From assembly GCF_000092025.1 (NCBI RefSeq), contig NC_003065.3:124001-188000 (forward strand): a stretch of DNA of 64,000 bases. Reading direction: 5' to 3'. Shown here piece by piece: positions 46,598 to 55,993 of the stretch. Origin of the DNA: Agrobacterium fabrum str. C58. Lineage in GTDB: Bacteria > Pseudomonadota > Alphaproteobacteria > Rhizobiales > Rhizobiaceae. The position numbers were made by a program, and so were the translations under genes. The notes below the pieces were generated by a model, which ran no database searches, was not told the DNA's origin, and worked only from the letters and a program-made list of their open reading frames with translations. Within the stretch, counting starts at the first letter, position 1. Every line of letters begins with the position of its first letter.

Positions 46598-48050
46598 ATG
46601 AGCGATTTTTGGCGGTAAAGCCGCTAGGTTTTCCTTGCTGAGCCAATATTGGTTTCGAAGGGAAAAGCCATGGAGAAAATAGTTTATGTAGGCCTCGACG
46701 TTCATGCTGACACGATAGCTGTCGCCATTGCTGACGACGGTCGGAATCGAGAGATCCGATTTCACGGTGTGATTGAAAATACTGCAGATAGTGTTCTAGG
46801 TCTCACCAAGCGGCTTGTTGCCGCAAACACCCAACCCATCTTCTGCTATGAAGCAGGCCCATGCGGATACGGTCTGCATCGCTTGCTCACGAAGCTTGGA
46901 TTTGATTGTGCTGTCGTCTCTCCGGCCATGATCCCTCGTCGTGCAGGCGACCGGATCAAAACCGATCGACGCGATGCGGAAATGCTGGCGCGGCTGTGGC
47001 GAGCAGGCGAATTGACCCCGGTCTGGACACCGGATGAAGAACAGGAAGCTATGCGGGATCTGATCCGAACCCGCAAACAGTCCCTGGATGCGCTGAAGAT
47101 TGCAAAACAGCAGCTCCAGAGCTTTCTGCTGCGGCATGGCCTTCGCTACAATCGACCTACTTACTGGACCAAAATCCATTGGCGCTGGGTCAATGAGCTG
47201 CGCAAATTCCGCTTTCCACATCAGCAACTGGCTTTTGAGGAACTGAAGCGAACCATCCGCCAGATCGAAGAGTGCATCGCCACGTTGGATCAGGCCATTA
47301 AAGATGCTGTAAAGGATTGGCGTTTTGGTGCACTGGTCGATGCCCTGCGATCATTGCACGGCGTCAACACGATCATCGCTGCGACACTGGCCGCAGAGAT
47401 CGGCGACATCAACCGCTTCGACAATCCACGCCAGCTCATGGCCTGGTTGGGGCTGGTGCCAAGTGAGCATTCCAGCGGCAGCACAGTCAGACGGGGGCGC
47501 ATTACAAAGACAGGTAATGCCCTGGCCCGAACCATGATGGTTGAAGCTAGTTGTCGTATCGACACCCACCTCGAGAAAGACATCCTTTTTTGAAGCGCAG
47601 TCAGCATCAGCCTCAAGAGATTAAAGATATTGGCTGGAAAGCGCAGACGCGATTGTGCAAGCGGTACCGGGACCTTTCAAAAACCGGGAAACCACAACCT
47701 CGTGTTCTGACCGCTATTGCGCGCGAACTTGCTGGCTTTATCTGGGATATTGCCCGGCACGTGCCGATCCCAGCATAGCCCGAGACGTACCGCACCTTTC
47801 TGCCTGTGCAGCATGCTGGAGATGACGGCCAAAGAACAGGGAACCCTCGACTTACGTTGGGATAGATATCCGTCCTTAGAGAGAGGCAAGCCCGCATCGA
47901 ATATGGTCAGGCGGTGAAAATCCGCGGATGAGAGTATGATAACCATCGGTTCGGATCGCCATCTCCAGCACCGTGCACAGGCTGCATCAATTGACTGACC
48001 TCGCGAAAACGGGGTAGTTTAAATGCGCCCGGAAAACCTAAATCGCTCAT
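46598..48050 (+). mobile_element. IS110/IS1111-type insertion sequence
   Basis: The element is about 1.45 kb and carries a single DEDD-type transposase. ATGAGCGATTT at 46598-46608 and AAATCGCTCAT at 48040-48050 are exact inverted repeats, as in the IS1111 subgroup that has subterminal repeats. The boundaries are inferred from these repeats; target duplications are not expected in this family. It separates virH2 from virF. Confidence 0.65.
46670..47778 (+). pseudogene. IS110-family transposase, split by a frame change at T6
   Basis: The N-terminal DEDD domain starts 'MEKIVYVGLDVHADTIAVAI' and has 'KTDRRDAEMLARL'; the C-terminal Transposase_20 domain has 'LHGVNTIIAATLAAEIGDI' and 'GLVPSEHSSG' with the catalytic Ser region. 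The first frame stops at 47593 after CTTTTTTG; a -1 shift on the six T gives '...EKDILFLKRSQHQPQ' and continues to 47778. This is either a one-base deletion or a programmed frameshift. ATG 46670 follows GAAGGG. Confidence 0.75.
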
Positions 48051-48083
48051 GAGAGCGTACGATTTCGCATTAATCTTGTTCTG

Positions 48084-48488
48084 CCCCCAGGAATGCGACC
48101 GTTTCGACGTGGTTCGGTATCTTATTCGAGAATCGAAATGTAAAGATTCTCTTTATAATCAGTCAGCCTGCAGCATGTGCGTTAGGAGAAAAATCATGCT
48201 ATAGTCTGATTAATATTACTCTATAAGATCGACCATAAGCTATTTTCTTATATCATTCCGCCTGTGGCAATCGGAATCGCTTGGCGCTTAAACGTGAGGG
48301 TGACCATCTACGGCGCTAAGACACTACTCAAGCTTTGGTTTCGGAAAATGACTACTTCAACATCGTGCATTTTCACCAGGTCAATTGAATCACAGGTTGT
48401 TAATTGCAAAAGTAATACAATAAAAATTGAGGCTCTCTCTTTATCACAGTAGGTTCCGACCGATTGAGAGAAAGAAGGAGCATGCACG
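48084..48488 (+). promoter_or_regulatory. virF upstream region with a vir-box-like site
   Basis: There is no gene here; the sequence is AT-rich. The site at 48378-48391 reads AGGTCAATTGAATC and fits 11 of 14 positions of the VirG box RTTDCAWWTGHAAY, with a perfect CAATTG core, 98 bases before virF. A second, weaker CAATT-containing site lies about 20 bases downstream. Confidence 0.5.
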
Positions 48489-49427
48489 ATGGAGCCCAGC
48501 CAACGAAGCTTAAGTGATGAATCCGAAGCGTCCCGTACGGAAGTCCATTCTACATCGACAAATAGGGATATGCCTCCCGAGCTTTTGGCTAAGGTGGCAA
48601 CTTATATTCCTACCCAGGACCCGGTAGAAACGGCACGAAATCTTGGAAGCCTGGAACGTACAGGGCGTGCAGGTCGTGAAGCCGTTACAAGTGATCCCGT
48701 CGGAAAATATCACGCGCGAATGAAACGAATTGGCGCCTCCGCCAAAACCGTGTTCGATACGGTCATTCCCGGAAATCAATTACCTGAGTGGGAGACGAAC
48801 CGACCCTCTCCGACGGCCAGAACGCGAGCCGTTGGCCCAATTCTTAAGTTCCAGTCTGAAGCGGGAAAATCGAGATTTGTCACCAATATACTCAATTTGC
48901 CTGAATCTGCTCAGTGCGACGCAATTCTTAGTGTCATAAAACACTTGAATGATCTTGGTGAAGCAAACAAGACGCGACTTATCGAACGCTCTATCGAAAT
49001 TTTGCGGCTAGAACCCCCTTTGACCTGGAATATGGGCCAGAAATGCCCTGCGGTCGACGTGCTGGTCCAAGGCGAAAAGTACCTAAATGCGGATCAACTG
49101 GCTCGCATACAACAAGAGAGGAGCAGCCGTCCGCGGCTGTCTCCCCTGTTTGGCCGAGCCATAGCCGATTTCGAGGTTCAAAAAACCATGGACGCAAATC
49201 CTAGACGATATAGGGACGCGGCGGGGCCTGAGGTCAGAGCTGTAGACACAGTAATTGAGACAATTGAGAGATATAGTGCGTCGTTAGCAAGAGGCGGTCC
49301 AAATGCAGTGGGACTCCTAACGACGAACGAAAGCTTTGAGAAAAATATCAATGAGGTCTACAACCGTACGCGAGCCGAGCTAGACGCTTCTTCACGTGAC
49401 AGAAGTCGCTCTGGACTATCGCGATAA
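48489..49427 (+). CDS. virF: VirF, F-box host-range effector, long form, 312 aa
   Basis: Residues ~29-65 form an F-box beginning 'MPPELLAKVATYIPTQDP', which binds plant Skp1-type proteins so that VirF can target coat proteins for ubiquitin-dependent breakdown in the host cell. The Arg-rich tail 'SSRDRSRSGLSR' fits the C-terminal signal for export by the VirB/D4 channel. At 312 residues it is the longer form known in nopaline plasmids (about 202 in octopine plasmids). ATG 48489 follows AAGAAGGAG. Codon bias is weaker than in the acc genes. Confidence 0.88.
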   Translation: MEPSQRSLSDESEASRTEVHSTSTNRDMPPELLAKVATYIPTQDPVETARNLGSLERTGRAGREAVTSDPVGKYHARMKRIGASAKTVFDTVIPGNQLPEWETNRPSPTARTRAVGPILKFQSEAGKSRFVTNILNLPESAQCDAILSVIKHLNDLGEANKTRLIERSIEILRLEPPLTWNMGQKCPAVDVLVQGEKYLNADQLARIQQERSSRPRLSPLFGRAIADFEVQKTMDANPRRYRDAAGPEVRAVDTVIETIERYSASLARGGPNAVGLLTTNESFEKNINEVYNRTRAELDASSRDRSRSGLSR

Positions 49428-50327
49428 TTTCCTGGATCCACCGCGCTGTTGTAAGTTGACACATCGCATCGTCTTGCCGCTGACGGGACTTTTGGGGACG
49501 TCTTTAGTTGAACCGCCCCATGACGCGAATGCTGTTTGATCCCGTATCACTTCCCTCGCAAATTCTGAAGGGACATCAGGTCTCGAATGTACGGCCCCAT
49601 TTGTTTCAAATGAAGCTTTCGCCGGCGTTTCTGAAATCCTTCTGAAAACGTCCGACCCTACGTTCGTCTGAAGGGGCCGTGTCAACCGGACGTGATAGGG
49701 ATGGTAGACGCAGCGGTTTTTCCGGTTTCACGCTGCGGCCTAAAACGCCTAGGTTGGAAAGCATTACCTATCCGGCCCCACCCCTCTGGTTGCGATCTGG
49801 TGCAACACGGTGATGCAACGTCGACTGCACTGAACTAAAAAATGCAAAGGGATATCAATTGAGCCGATCTTCCCTGAGTGCAGCCTTTGGAAAAGAGGAC
49901 GGTTTCGGAGCCTTGTCCATGCGCGGAAATAAACAGGCGAATACGGGGCCTGAAAATTCTCAAAGTGGCGATAGTGCAACGGCGCGGCCCGCCTCCGGGG
50001 TTGCGTTTTGCTGTCCGTGAACTGCAATGTCTCGAAGCACCGGAGCGCGTGCGAATGAGCGCGTGGATCGCCTCATGGCGCTCGGAGCTTCAGGGGAATC
50101 CGCCGCCCTCAACACTTCATACCAAACAGAAACATGGAGATGCCGAAAACGCCATCCTAGTGGAATCATCGTCCGCGCTGAGAGATTGCTTCTCATCAAG
50201 CAGACGGGGCGACTGCAAGGCAGGGCTTGCTAGGCGACTGACTCCTCATCTCAAAGCTCAACGTAACAGCAATTCCATAGTATCGGAATGGCTTACCTTC
50301 TTTTAGTCAATCTAAATAGGATCACCT
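49428..50327 (+). other. virF-virK intergenic region, probable gene debris
   Basis: No intact gene is supported. A leftward 89-codon frame at 49416-49685 lacks a start signal. At about 49848-49861 there is a vir-box-like CAATTG site (11 of 14), directly followed by a TTG-initiated frame of about 53 codons whose content continues in another frame to about 50300, as if a small vir-controlled gene had been frameshifted. Confidence 0.35.
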
Positions 50328-50762
50328 ATGAAACTTATGCTACCCACCCTGTTTGGGATACTTTTGGCTACGGCTGCAAACGCTGCCAATGATAGTCATG
50401 TACTAGCAACCTTTCCCGAGATTGCGCTTGCACTGACTACCGGCAAGCCAGTGGACGTTATGGTCGATTTAAGTTTGTGTACTCCGGGGACCGACGATAC
50501 ACCGCCGACGAAGACGCGCGGAGGCATTCGCATAGATGGGTATAGAATCACTTCTGACGGCACCCTCGCTTTTGCGGATCAGCACTTTACGATTGATCGT
50601 GACGGTAAGCCTATTCTTCAGTTTCTTCGCTACCAAATCCGGTTGGACGGTGACGCCGAACTGACTATGGTCGTATTCAACATGCCAAGCTACGAGAGAA
50701 AAGGTACCAGCTTGGCCTACAAGTGCGCGATCAGTCACGGGTTGAGTTTCTTCGCTCCATAG
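50328..50762 (+). CDS. virK: VirK family secreted protein, 144 aa
   Basis: A signal peptide (MKLMLPTLFGILLATAANA) precedes a small beta-rich domain with two Cys ('DLSLCTPGTDD' and 'LAYKCAISHG') and 'GGIRIDGYRITSDGTLAFAD', the VirK family pattern. VirK is induced with the vir regulon but is not essential for tumours; its molecular role is unknown. ATG 50328 follows AATAGGATCACC. I see no good vir box immediately upstream. Confidence 0.88.
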   Translation: MKLMLPTLFGILLATAANAANDSHVLATFPEIALALTTGKPVDVMVDLSLCTPGTDDTPPTKTRGGIRIDGYRITSDGTLAFADQHFTIDRDGKPILQFLRYQIRLDGDAELTMVVFNMPSYERKGTSLAYKCAISHGLSFFAP

Positions 50763-50858
50763 TGATCTCTGACTCCTGTGTGACGCCAATCAGAGTTGGC
50801 TTAATCTGCCCGGCGAGGCAATTTGCAGATGGTGGTTCGAGTATGAAAAAGGTACTCG

Positions 50859-51610
50859 TCATAGCGCAAGCGCTCGTTTTAAAATAAAGGCGCTGGCCAT
50901 GCGATTGATCTTGGCTGAGCGGGCGCCGATCGCCTTGGCGGTATCGCGCCAGGTTGCGGTCATGGTCGCGACCTCTTTGATTATCGCGCGGGCCTGCGGC
51001 AGCGTGAGAGCGCGAAAAACTCCGACGCGGCTTCCAGCAGATCGAGCGAGCAGGTGCCCTCGTCGAGATGGATGTTCGCCGTCAGCTCCCGAGCCTTCAG
51101 ATCGGTCGGAACGGGTTTGAGGTCGTATGCCGGCGAGAGCGACCAGTCCGCCTTTCCCAGTCACAGGAAACCGTGATTGCGCAGGTGATCGTCGACATTG
51201 GAAATCAGCACATGGAAGACGACACGCCGATAGAGGACATGGGCGTCCGTCTTACCTTGGGCGCCGTGTTTAGCAAGGGCATCGACGATCTCCGGAGAGC
51301 TGCCGCGCTCGCCGCCCATCGTCGCCATCGTCGACAGGAACGGGGTGCGGATCGCCCCTTCGCGATCGAAGCGTCGCGACAACATGACGGCCTTGCCGGC
51401 GAGGTCGATCAACTCGTGCCGAGGAGTGGCGATACCTGCCTGGCCGGCCAGCCGCAGCGCGATCTCTTCCCAGCTCTCCATGCTGTAGTCGTTGGTCTCC
51501 TTCGGGAATTTCGCGATTGAGAGTCGACCATGTTGGTCGATGACCGAGGCCTTCGGGCAGGCATCGCCAAGGGAGGAGCCTGGGGCAAAGATGAGCTGCA
51601 GGCCTTCATC
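50859..51610 (-). pseudogene. Decayed hipA-like kinase gene
   Basis: Three pieces in different leftward frames align with consecutive parts of HipA-type kinases: 'GDACPKASVIDQHGRLSIAK' (ATP-binding loop) around 51490-51590, 'AVMLSRRFDREG' with 'VLISNVDDHLRNHGFL' (catalytic Asp region) at 51161-51481, and 'LPQARAIIKEVATMTATWRD' to the end near 50859. The N-terminal third and the hipB partner are missing. The frameshifts make it non-functional. Confidence 0.75.
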
Positions 51611-52064
51611 TTAGCGGCATAATTGCGGGTGATAGCAATGAAAGCTCAATTCATGAGGTTTCTTTCCGCATCCTTCAACGAATCCCTGCCTCGACGAGGG
51701 TGCGATCTCAAATGTATCGTGAAAGCGGTTCGGCCGACCAGGCCCAAGTGGTAGAGCCGGAGCCATATTGGAGGCTGATCTACGAAGGGAGAAAAGCAGC
51801 AGACTGGCATCCCACAAGGCTCTCTCGGCGTTGGATGCAATGCCGAACGAAAAACTCATTTTCCGCCTGAATTGCTCGCCGAATTCGCGACGCACTTGCC
51901 ATTCGGCAATCCATTGGAAACGGCAGATAATCTCACGAATTTTTCAGCTCGCAAGTCGCCAAGTGCGGGTGCGGTTTAGGGTAAGCGCGCAATACCCCGC
52001 ACCTTTTTCCGTTGAATGAGCTGAGGCATTTGGTGTCCACCTAAAATGAGGTGGACGCCAAATC
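51611..52064. other. Gap with IS66-type end hairpin; no gene
   Basis: The sequence is mostly unassignable. At 52031-52060 an inverted repeat (TGGTGTCCACCT / AGGTGGACGCCA, 11 of 12 pairs) forms a hairpin just before an IS66-like orfA fragment and may be the element's end. Confidence 0.45.
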
Positions 52065-52244
52065 ATGGAAGATGATCAGAAACTGCGTGTGAGGCTTATA
52101 GGCCGGAACGGGCGACGTCGTTTTGATCCGGTATCGAAGGAGCGGCTTGTCGCAGCCTGCCTTGAGCCGGGGGCATCGGTATCGAGACTTGCGCTCGAAC
52201 ATGGGGTCAATGCCAACCTCCTTTGGAAATGGATAGGCAAGTGA
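52065..52244 (+). pseudogene. IS66-family TnpA (OrfA) fragment, 59 codons
   Basis: The product (MEDDQKLRVRLIGRNGRRRF) contains a helix-turn-helix 'ASVSRLALEHGVNANLLWKW', the hallmark of IS66 TnpA / IS3-type OrfA. It stops after 59 codons, about half the usual length, and no tnpB or tnpC follows. It is a remnant. Confidence 0.7.
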
Positions 52245-53406
52245 GTACTGACCGGCCCAATGCGCTTCGGACCGAGGAAGCTAAGCGCTTGAGCACCGAA
52301 CGTCCGGTTTAAATGCGCAAAAAATGACGCCAAGGTTGTACTCATGATCCGGACGCCAAGGTTTCTTGGATAGCAGGTCGCATATTTCGCATGAACCTTG
52401 CGATCAGAGCGGATGTTCATCGGACTTCTTTTGGGGTATTGGCATTTTGCCCTGGTCGTTGACACTATCGCCACCCCGTGTCAGCGATACGCCCTGTCAC
52501 CAACTTAACCTTTGGTGACAGGGCTAATATTCAATAGATCCCCCGACCCTCAATTAGTTTGGCTAAATAGAGCACAAGCTGCGCTTGGCGGCTGGCCATC
52601 AGTTCTTTTGAACGTTTTCGAACGGCGCCTGCTCAAAATTGCGAGCTTCGATCAGCGCTTCAATAATCGCAATAGTCAGGCGCATGGTACAATAATCGGT
52701 GCTCCATCGATGACCTTCGGATGTCGAGCGCAGCAAATCCAGTCCCTGGCCGACACAATCTCCTCGGCCCGATTAATCGCCCATTCCATAAAGGTTTTTG
52801 AACCTGATCGTTTTTCCCGATAACCACAACTATCCGTGTTGCCTCCGCATTTCTAGGACGGGAAGAAAAACAAGCAGTTAAGGCGCAGCGCGTCGTCCGC
52901 TGCATGCCGGGTAACGCTATTGCTCTAAGATCACGCAGCACCAGTTCCACACCTTGCTGCTTTCAGCGAAGGCACCGGTCCGCGACGCACAACCGACCTC
53001 ATCTAGCTTTAGATCAAACAATATCAGATGCACCAACCTGCCATTGTAAAAATAGGGTTCCTCTTCGTTGCTAATTGCGTTCGCGTTTCTTGTAAGGAGA
53101 TGGAGCCGCTGGCCGATAGCGGCGCGAACAGTTTCTGCAATCCGACTGGGGACCTATTGACGTATCGTGGGAACATGAGTGCCAGCCGTCCAAGACAGCC
53201 CGTTCATGAATGATGCGAGGGGCGAGCGCGGCAGAATGGCCAGCCCCGCTCAAAGATGTTTTCAGCCAGCTGTTCAACACGGTTACGACGAACCGATCCT
53301 GTGCAGCACGCCTTTATAGCGAGCTCCTGAGCTTGAAAAGCGATCTGGATGACTCGTATCGATCCGTTCTCTTTCGAGCAGTGAATCCGGTAGCCGTCGC
53401 AAAACA
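52245..53406. other. Long gap of about 1.16 kb, probable debris
   Basis: No intact gene is visible. A leftward stretch at about 52660-52800 reads 'MEWAINRAEEIVSARDWICC' and stops, then continues in a shifted frame as 'MRLTIAIIEALIEARNFEQA', which looks like a frameshifted small gene. Rightward frames at 52512 and 53210 have poor codon bias. Confidence 0.35.
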
Positions 53407-54117
53407 CTACTGAGCAAGCGAGCGTGGAACCGGAAAGTCTAATACTTTGCTTGTGTAACTTTCTACCAAGGTACTAAACGGCGTGCCGTCAGGAAGTTTC
53501 AGCACAGCACGATGTTCGAGCAGGAATGGCGGCAGGGTAGGAGATCCCCTTCCAGACGCAATCAAGCCGTCCATGTCCCAGCCTTCTGATAGAGGAGACC
53601 AGAGTAACTTGGCAGATAGATTGGTGCGTGTGAAATTGAGAGCCTGAACGGCTCTGCCAAACGCGATATCGCTGGTATTCAATGCCTGATTCATCTCGGC
53701 CGTTAATCTTGCCGGCACATACCAATTGTCGGCCTCGGACAAGACGCGGTCGCCGCAGACCAGGCGAACGCGGCGATAAGCGATCGGCTCGTCGGGTCCG
53801 ACGGTCAGTAGTTCACGGATGTGATCATCGGCCGGCTTGGCTTGCCCGCGCACACGCTGAGCTAGGATCTTGGAACCTTCCGGTGCGAGCTTGTGCCCGG
53901 CGCACCAGCGGTCAAGGGTCAACGTAGCACTGGCGTTACTCAGGAGATTGGCATTCAAGGTCTGGAGAACCGCAAGCGCTTCCACTCGAGATGCCGGCGT
54001 GTTCAACCACTGAGACCCTATAGACGGTTCTTGCGCAATTGCGATCTGGGTGCCCAGCACGATGGAGGCCGCTGCAAGTGCGGCGATGCGAAAGCATTTC
54101 GAAGGGCATAATGACAC
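53407..54117 (-). CDS. Secreted chorismate-lyase-like protein, 236 aa
   Basis: A signal peptide (FRIAALAAASIVLGTQIAIA, cleaved near Gln) precedes a domain resembling chorismate-pyruvate lyase/UTRA folds: 'VRLVCGDRVLSEADNWYVPA' (the '...LC...WY.P' strand of UbiC), 'GRAVQALNFTRTN' and 'LLEHRAVLKLPDGTPFSTLV' (the closing strand). Export makes a ubiquinone role unlikely. GTG 54117 is the only reasonable start, with AAAGGA upstream. It is transcribed leftward, away from tzs. The family call is moderate; the function in the vir region is unknown. Confidence 0.55.
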   Translation of the reverse strand: MSLCPSKCFRIAALAAASIVLGTQIAIAQEPSIGSQWLNTPASRVEALAVLQTLNANLLSNASATLTLDRWCAGHKLAPEGSKILAQRVRGQAKPADDHIRELLTVGPDEPIAYRRVRLVCGDRVLSEADNWYVPARLTAEMNQALNTSDIAFGRAVQALNFTRTNLSAKLLWSPLSEGWDMDGLIASGRGSPTLPPFLLEHRAVLKLPDGTPFSTLVESYTSKVLDFPVPRSLAQ

Positions 54118-54579
54118 GGAGAATGAAATCCTTTGTGGAGCAAATTTGATGGGCGAACCCTGCGGTCAAATTGCGTTGATTTTGGGAGGCGAGCGCGCGT
54201 TGTCAGCATATATGATACCGGCAGCAAGATCTGGCCTGCGCCTTGGGCGCACCGTATACCGGTCAGGTTCCCGATTGACTTTCTCACCATCTTTTGATGT
54301 TCCTGCCGCGCAGGTTCGCACCTGTTGAAGCCTAGGTGCCCGAGCCGTTCTTTGCTTGCGTCGCATTGATGTTGTCCATGATATCCTCCGTCCACTCGCC
54401 GACCTATAGTTGGAATTTGCAGGTGTTGACGAGTGAGATACCACGTTGGTTTTCGTCCAGCGTGGCGACAATTTTCATCGTGGCACTTGGAAATCCAATG
54501 GACTTGGGTTTCAAACCAGGAGCGCGGCGGCTGGTTGGATTTCTCCCAAATCTATCGAATCGTTATTCTCACTTGCGAG
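54118..54579. other. Gap; nothing supported
   Basis: The segment should contain the promoter of the chorismate-lyase-like gene. Frames on both strands have poor codon bias and no ribosome sites. I find no site with a CAWWTG core fitting a vir box. Confidence 0.4.
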
Positions 54580-54822
54580 TCAGCGCTCTTGGTCTTCCCC
54601 CTCGCGCGTTGCAAGATGCTCGTATAGCTGGATCGGATAAAATAGTTCGCAACCGAACGCAAAATCCAAGAGCAGTTGCTCGAAAAAGGACCTCTTCGTC
54701 GAAGTCGGGCGCTGCTGCCGGTCGGGCGATAGTTGTAGATCAGGCAGGGATACGCCGTCGATAGTTGCCAATCGCAGATGCGAGTAGCCCAGGCGCTTGT
54801 CTGATTTCTTTTGGTGCCCCAT
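54580..54822 (-). CDS. Putative small protein, 80 aa
   Basis: ATG 54822 follows AAGGAGTACGATGAC, a good ribosome site. The product starts MGHQKKSDKRLGYSHLRLAT, is polar at first and has an aromatic-rich central segment (FFEQLLLDFAFGCELFYPI) that could be a buried helix. No family is recognised. It could be a real small vir-region gene or a fortuitous frame. Confidence 0.4.
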   Translation of the reverse strand: MGHQKKSDKRLGYSHLRLATIDGVSLPDLQLSPDRQQRPTSTKRSFFEQLLLDFAFGCELFYPIQLYEHLATREGEDQER

Positions 54823-55261
54823 GTCATCGTACTCCTTATGTAAGCTTACCGACGATATGTGCAGTCCATCAGCAGTATAATGATTACAGGAGACCAAAAA
54901 TTGGTTTCAAATGTAACCGAATAAGCCTGCTGTACGTAATGGCAATCGGTCGATATCAGTCGGCACAGCCACTCGTCTTGCTGAGATGCAATGTCGACGT
55001 GTAACCAAAATGACTTTGATGGAAGTCGACTTTGAAGCCTGACCGACACCGGCTAATCGAAATCTGCAACTGCTGGAACTCGGAAGCGGCCAAATCCCTC
55101 GAGGACCGAGCGCCGGCCGAGGTGCTTCGAAAGAAATCACTTACTCAAATAAGATGTGCGAATAGCTTTGGCGCGCCGCATGTCGCGCTTGGAGGTGACG
55201 CCGACCGATGCTGCGCCGCCGATGGCCATCCAACACGCAGGTCAAATGATGAAGCGGCGAA
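54823..55261. other. Gap between the 80-aa frame and tzs; nothing firm
   Basis: The first half is AT-rich and may hold the promoter of the 80-aa frame. A rightward frame from 55032 overlaps the tzs 3' end antisense and lacks start signals. Confidence 0.4.
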
Positions 55262-55993
55262 TCACCGAATTCGCGTCAGCGTGACCGGGCAAACAGGCTG
55301 TCCTGCGCCATCTTCTGGCCACTGAGGAAAATCGCGCTCCTGCGAGAGCGCATGTTCAAGATATTCATTAGCTATGGCCTCTATGAGCTCTACGTGCCGC
55401 CCTGCATCAATATTTGGCAACTGGCTGATTGCGAGATCGTGTTTGCGCGCAAAACGAATTGCGCAGCGATATCCGTCGATATCTTCCAAAATCGGTCGAG
55501 CGGCAGGGTAGTTCCAGAGTTCCGCCAACTCCTCCAACAACGAGGGGCGATCTTCCCGGATGGCAAACATTTCCGCAACGCGTTGCTTGGCTCGGGTGAG
55601 AAAGGCGTCCGAATCCCCAAGACGTAGCCGCTTGACATGCCATTGAAAACCCGATCTCCAAAACGGACTTTTAGCCATGCAATTGAGAAGCGAAATCGAC
55701 CCGCCCTCGAGAATAAGACCCTCTTCGGACTTCCGCCAATCCACTTCGAATATGAGTCGACGATGGGCACTCTCAGCGTCAAGGATGCCCTCGGTGAGGG
55801 GGCGGGAATCCAAATATATTCTCCGCGTTGATTGCAATTCCGATTCCAAAGGTCTTCCGCTACCTGTCGCGATTTGAGGACAGCATTGCACACGATCAAG
55901 GGCAACCACCGGCCACCCGGTTTCTTGTGCGATTTGGATCGCCATGTCCGTTTTGCCGCTGCAAGTCGGTCCGTAGATGAGATGGAGTAACAT
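55262..55993 (-). CDS. tzs: Tzs, trans-zeatin-producing adenylate dimethylallyltransferase, 243 aa
   Basis: The P-loop 'LIYGPTCSGKTDMAIQIA' opens the protein, followed by 'VALDRVQCCPQIATGSGRP' and 'RIYLDSRPLTEGI', the AMP/prenyl-binding signature of bacterial isopentenyltransferases. Tzs of nopaline plasmids transfers hydroxymethylbutenyl or dimethylallyl diphosphate to AMP, giving zeatin-type cytokinins that the bacterium secretes. ATG 55993 yields the standard 243-residue form; an upstream ATG at 56050 is unlikely. It is transcribed leftward with a vir box 125 bases upstream. Confidence 0.96.
   Translation of the reverse strand: MLLHLIYGPTCSGKTDMAIQIAQETGWPVVALDRVQCCPQIATGSGRPLESELQSTRRIYLDSRPLTEGILDAESAHRRLIFEVDWRKSEEGLILEGGSISLLNCMAKSPFWRSGFQWHVKRLRLGDSDAFLTRAKQRVAEMFAIREDRPSLLEELAELWNYPAARPILEDIDGYRCAIRFARKHDLAISQLPNIDAGRHVELIEAIANEYLEHALSQERDFPQWPEDGAGQPVCPVTLTRIR

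Larger units (their letters stand above)
46436..48083. repeat. 28-bp outer inverted repeats flanking the IS110-type element
   Basis: The 28 bases at 46436-46463 are repeated in inverse orientation at 48056-48083 with a single mismatch (G/A). They read CAGAACAAGATT then GCGAAATCGTACG. The left copy is 135 bases and the right copy only about 5 bases from the inner element ends, so they may be ends of an older element or a palindromic target into which the IS110-type element inserted. Confidence 0.7.

Noticed and set aside
47551..47778. Separate 75-codon gene after the transposase
   Set aside because: Its product completes the IS110 transposase C-terminus after a -1 shift, so it is not an independent gene.
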